Below are positions 40,099 to 40,172 of a stretch of 40,172 nt of DNA, piece after piece. Position 1 is the stretch's first letter. Every line of letters begins with the position of its first letter. Both the position numbers and the translations under genes were made by a program. The notes under the pieces were generated by a model. That model made no database searches. It saw only the letters and a list, made by a program, of their open reading frames with translations, and was not told the DNA's origin. The DNA lies in NCBI GenBank assembly GCA_944325005.1, contig CALUYO010000003.1, forward strand, positions 184,615-224,786. The letters run 5' to 3'. Origin of the DNA: Candidatus Gastranaerophilales bacterium. GTDB taxonomy: Bacteria > Cyanobacteriota > Vampirovibrionia > Gastranaerophilales > Gastranaerophilaceae.

Positions 40099-40172
<74 letters not shown>

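Overview
The window looks like part of a chromosome from an AT-rich, Gram-negative-type bacterium. The likeliest source is a gut Melainabacteria/Vampirovibrionia (Gastranaerophilales) relative, the non-photosynthetic sister group of Cyanobacteria. Three things point that way: pilin-like proteins carrying AFTLAEVLVTLGIIGVVSAMT-type N-termini, several small proteins opening with an N-V-[ST]-F-x-G motif, and an LptF/LptG permease, which implies an outer membrane. This assignment is inference from protein style; no rRNA is present.

Layout. 1-4850: tail of an unknown gene, a solitary AbrB-like antitoxin-type regulator, reverse rubrerythrin, a YkgJ-type metal-binding protein, a lineage-type hypothetical, a small exported protein and dnaK. 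5050-8400: gatA, a coiled-coil protein and an LptF/G permease, all leftward. 8481-9191: a type IV pilin-like gene with an 11-G tract in its leader. 9215-12339, leftward: an MDR dehydrogenase, a small protein, cysE and tyrS. 12420-14669: a tandem paralogous pair, then an isolated tail-fibre/chaperone cassette. 14785-19378: acpS, pheA, a phosphohexomutase, two zinc-ribbon paralogues, and an exported M48-like protein that has lost its zinc ligands. 19401-25332: a GT2 glycosyltransferase, then a rightward signalling cluster (GAF/HD-GYP protein, exported TPR protein, two LuxR-type response regulators, pentapeptide-repeat protein). 25412-26118: a second pilin-like gene whose G tract has 10 Gs and is out of frame. 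26192-27998: Fe-S scaffold-like protein plus GGGtGRT protein. 28037-28554: divergent small protein/XRE regulator sharing a three-site operator region. 28551-35240: a leftward cluster of an acidic membrane protein with a TonB-like C-terminus, a sigma-like factor, and a zinc-ribbon/AAA+/helical-repeat ATPase. 35425-40172: a DKPA-repeat protein, hemW, a candidate small RNA, prs, an XRE regulator, a HAD protein, an Hsp20 and tRNA-Ile.

Most striking signals: (1) two pilin-like genes share 191 nearly identical bases at their 5' ends, including a poly-G tract of 11 (in frame) versus 10 (out of frame), which is the signature of ON/OFF phase variation; (2) the three-gene membrane/sigma/ATPase cluster; (3) a compact small-RNA candidate with an exposed CCUCCUCCCC stretch; (4) a group of genes whose -10 box lies 5-7 bases before the ATG with no ribosome binding site, suggesting leaderless mRNAs. 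All calls come from reading sequence and translations by eye; no database searches were run.
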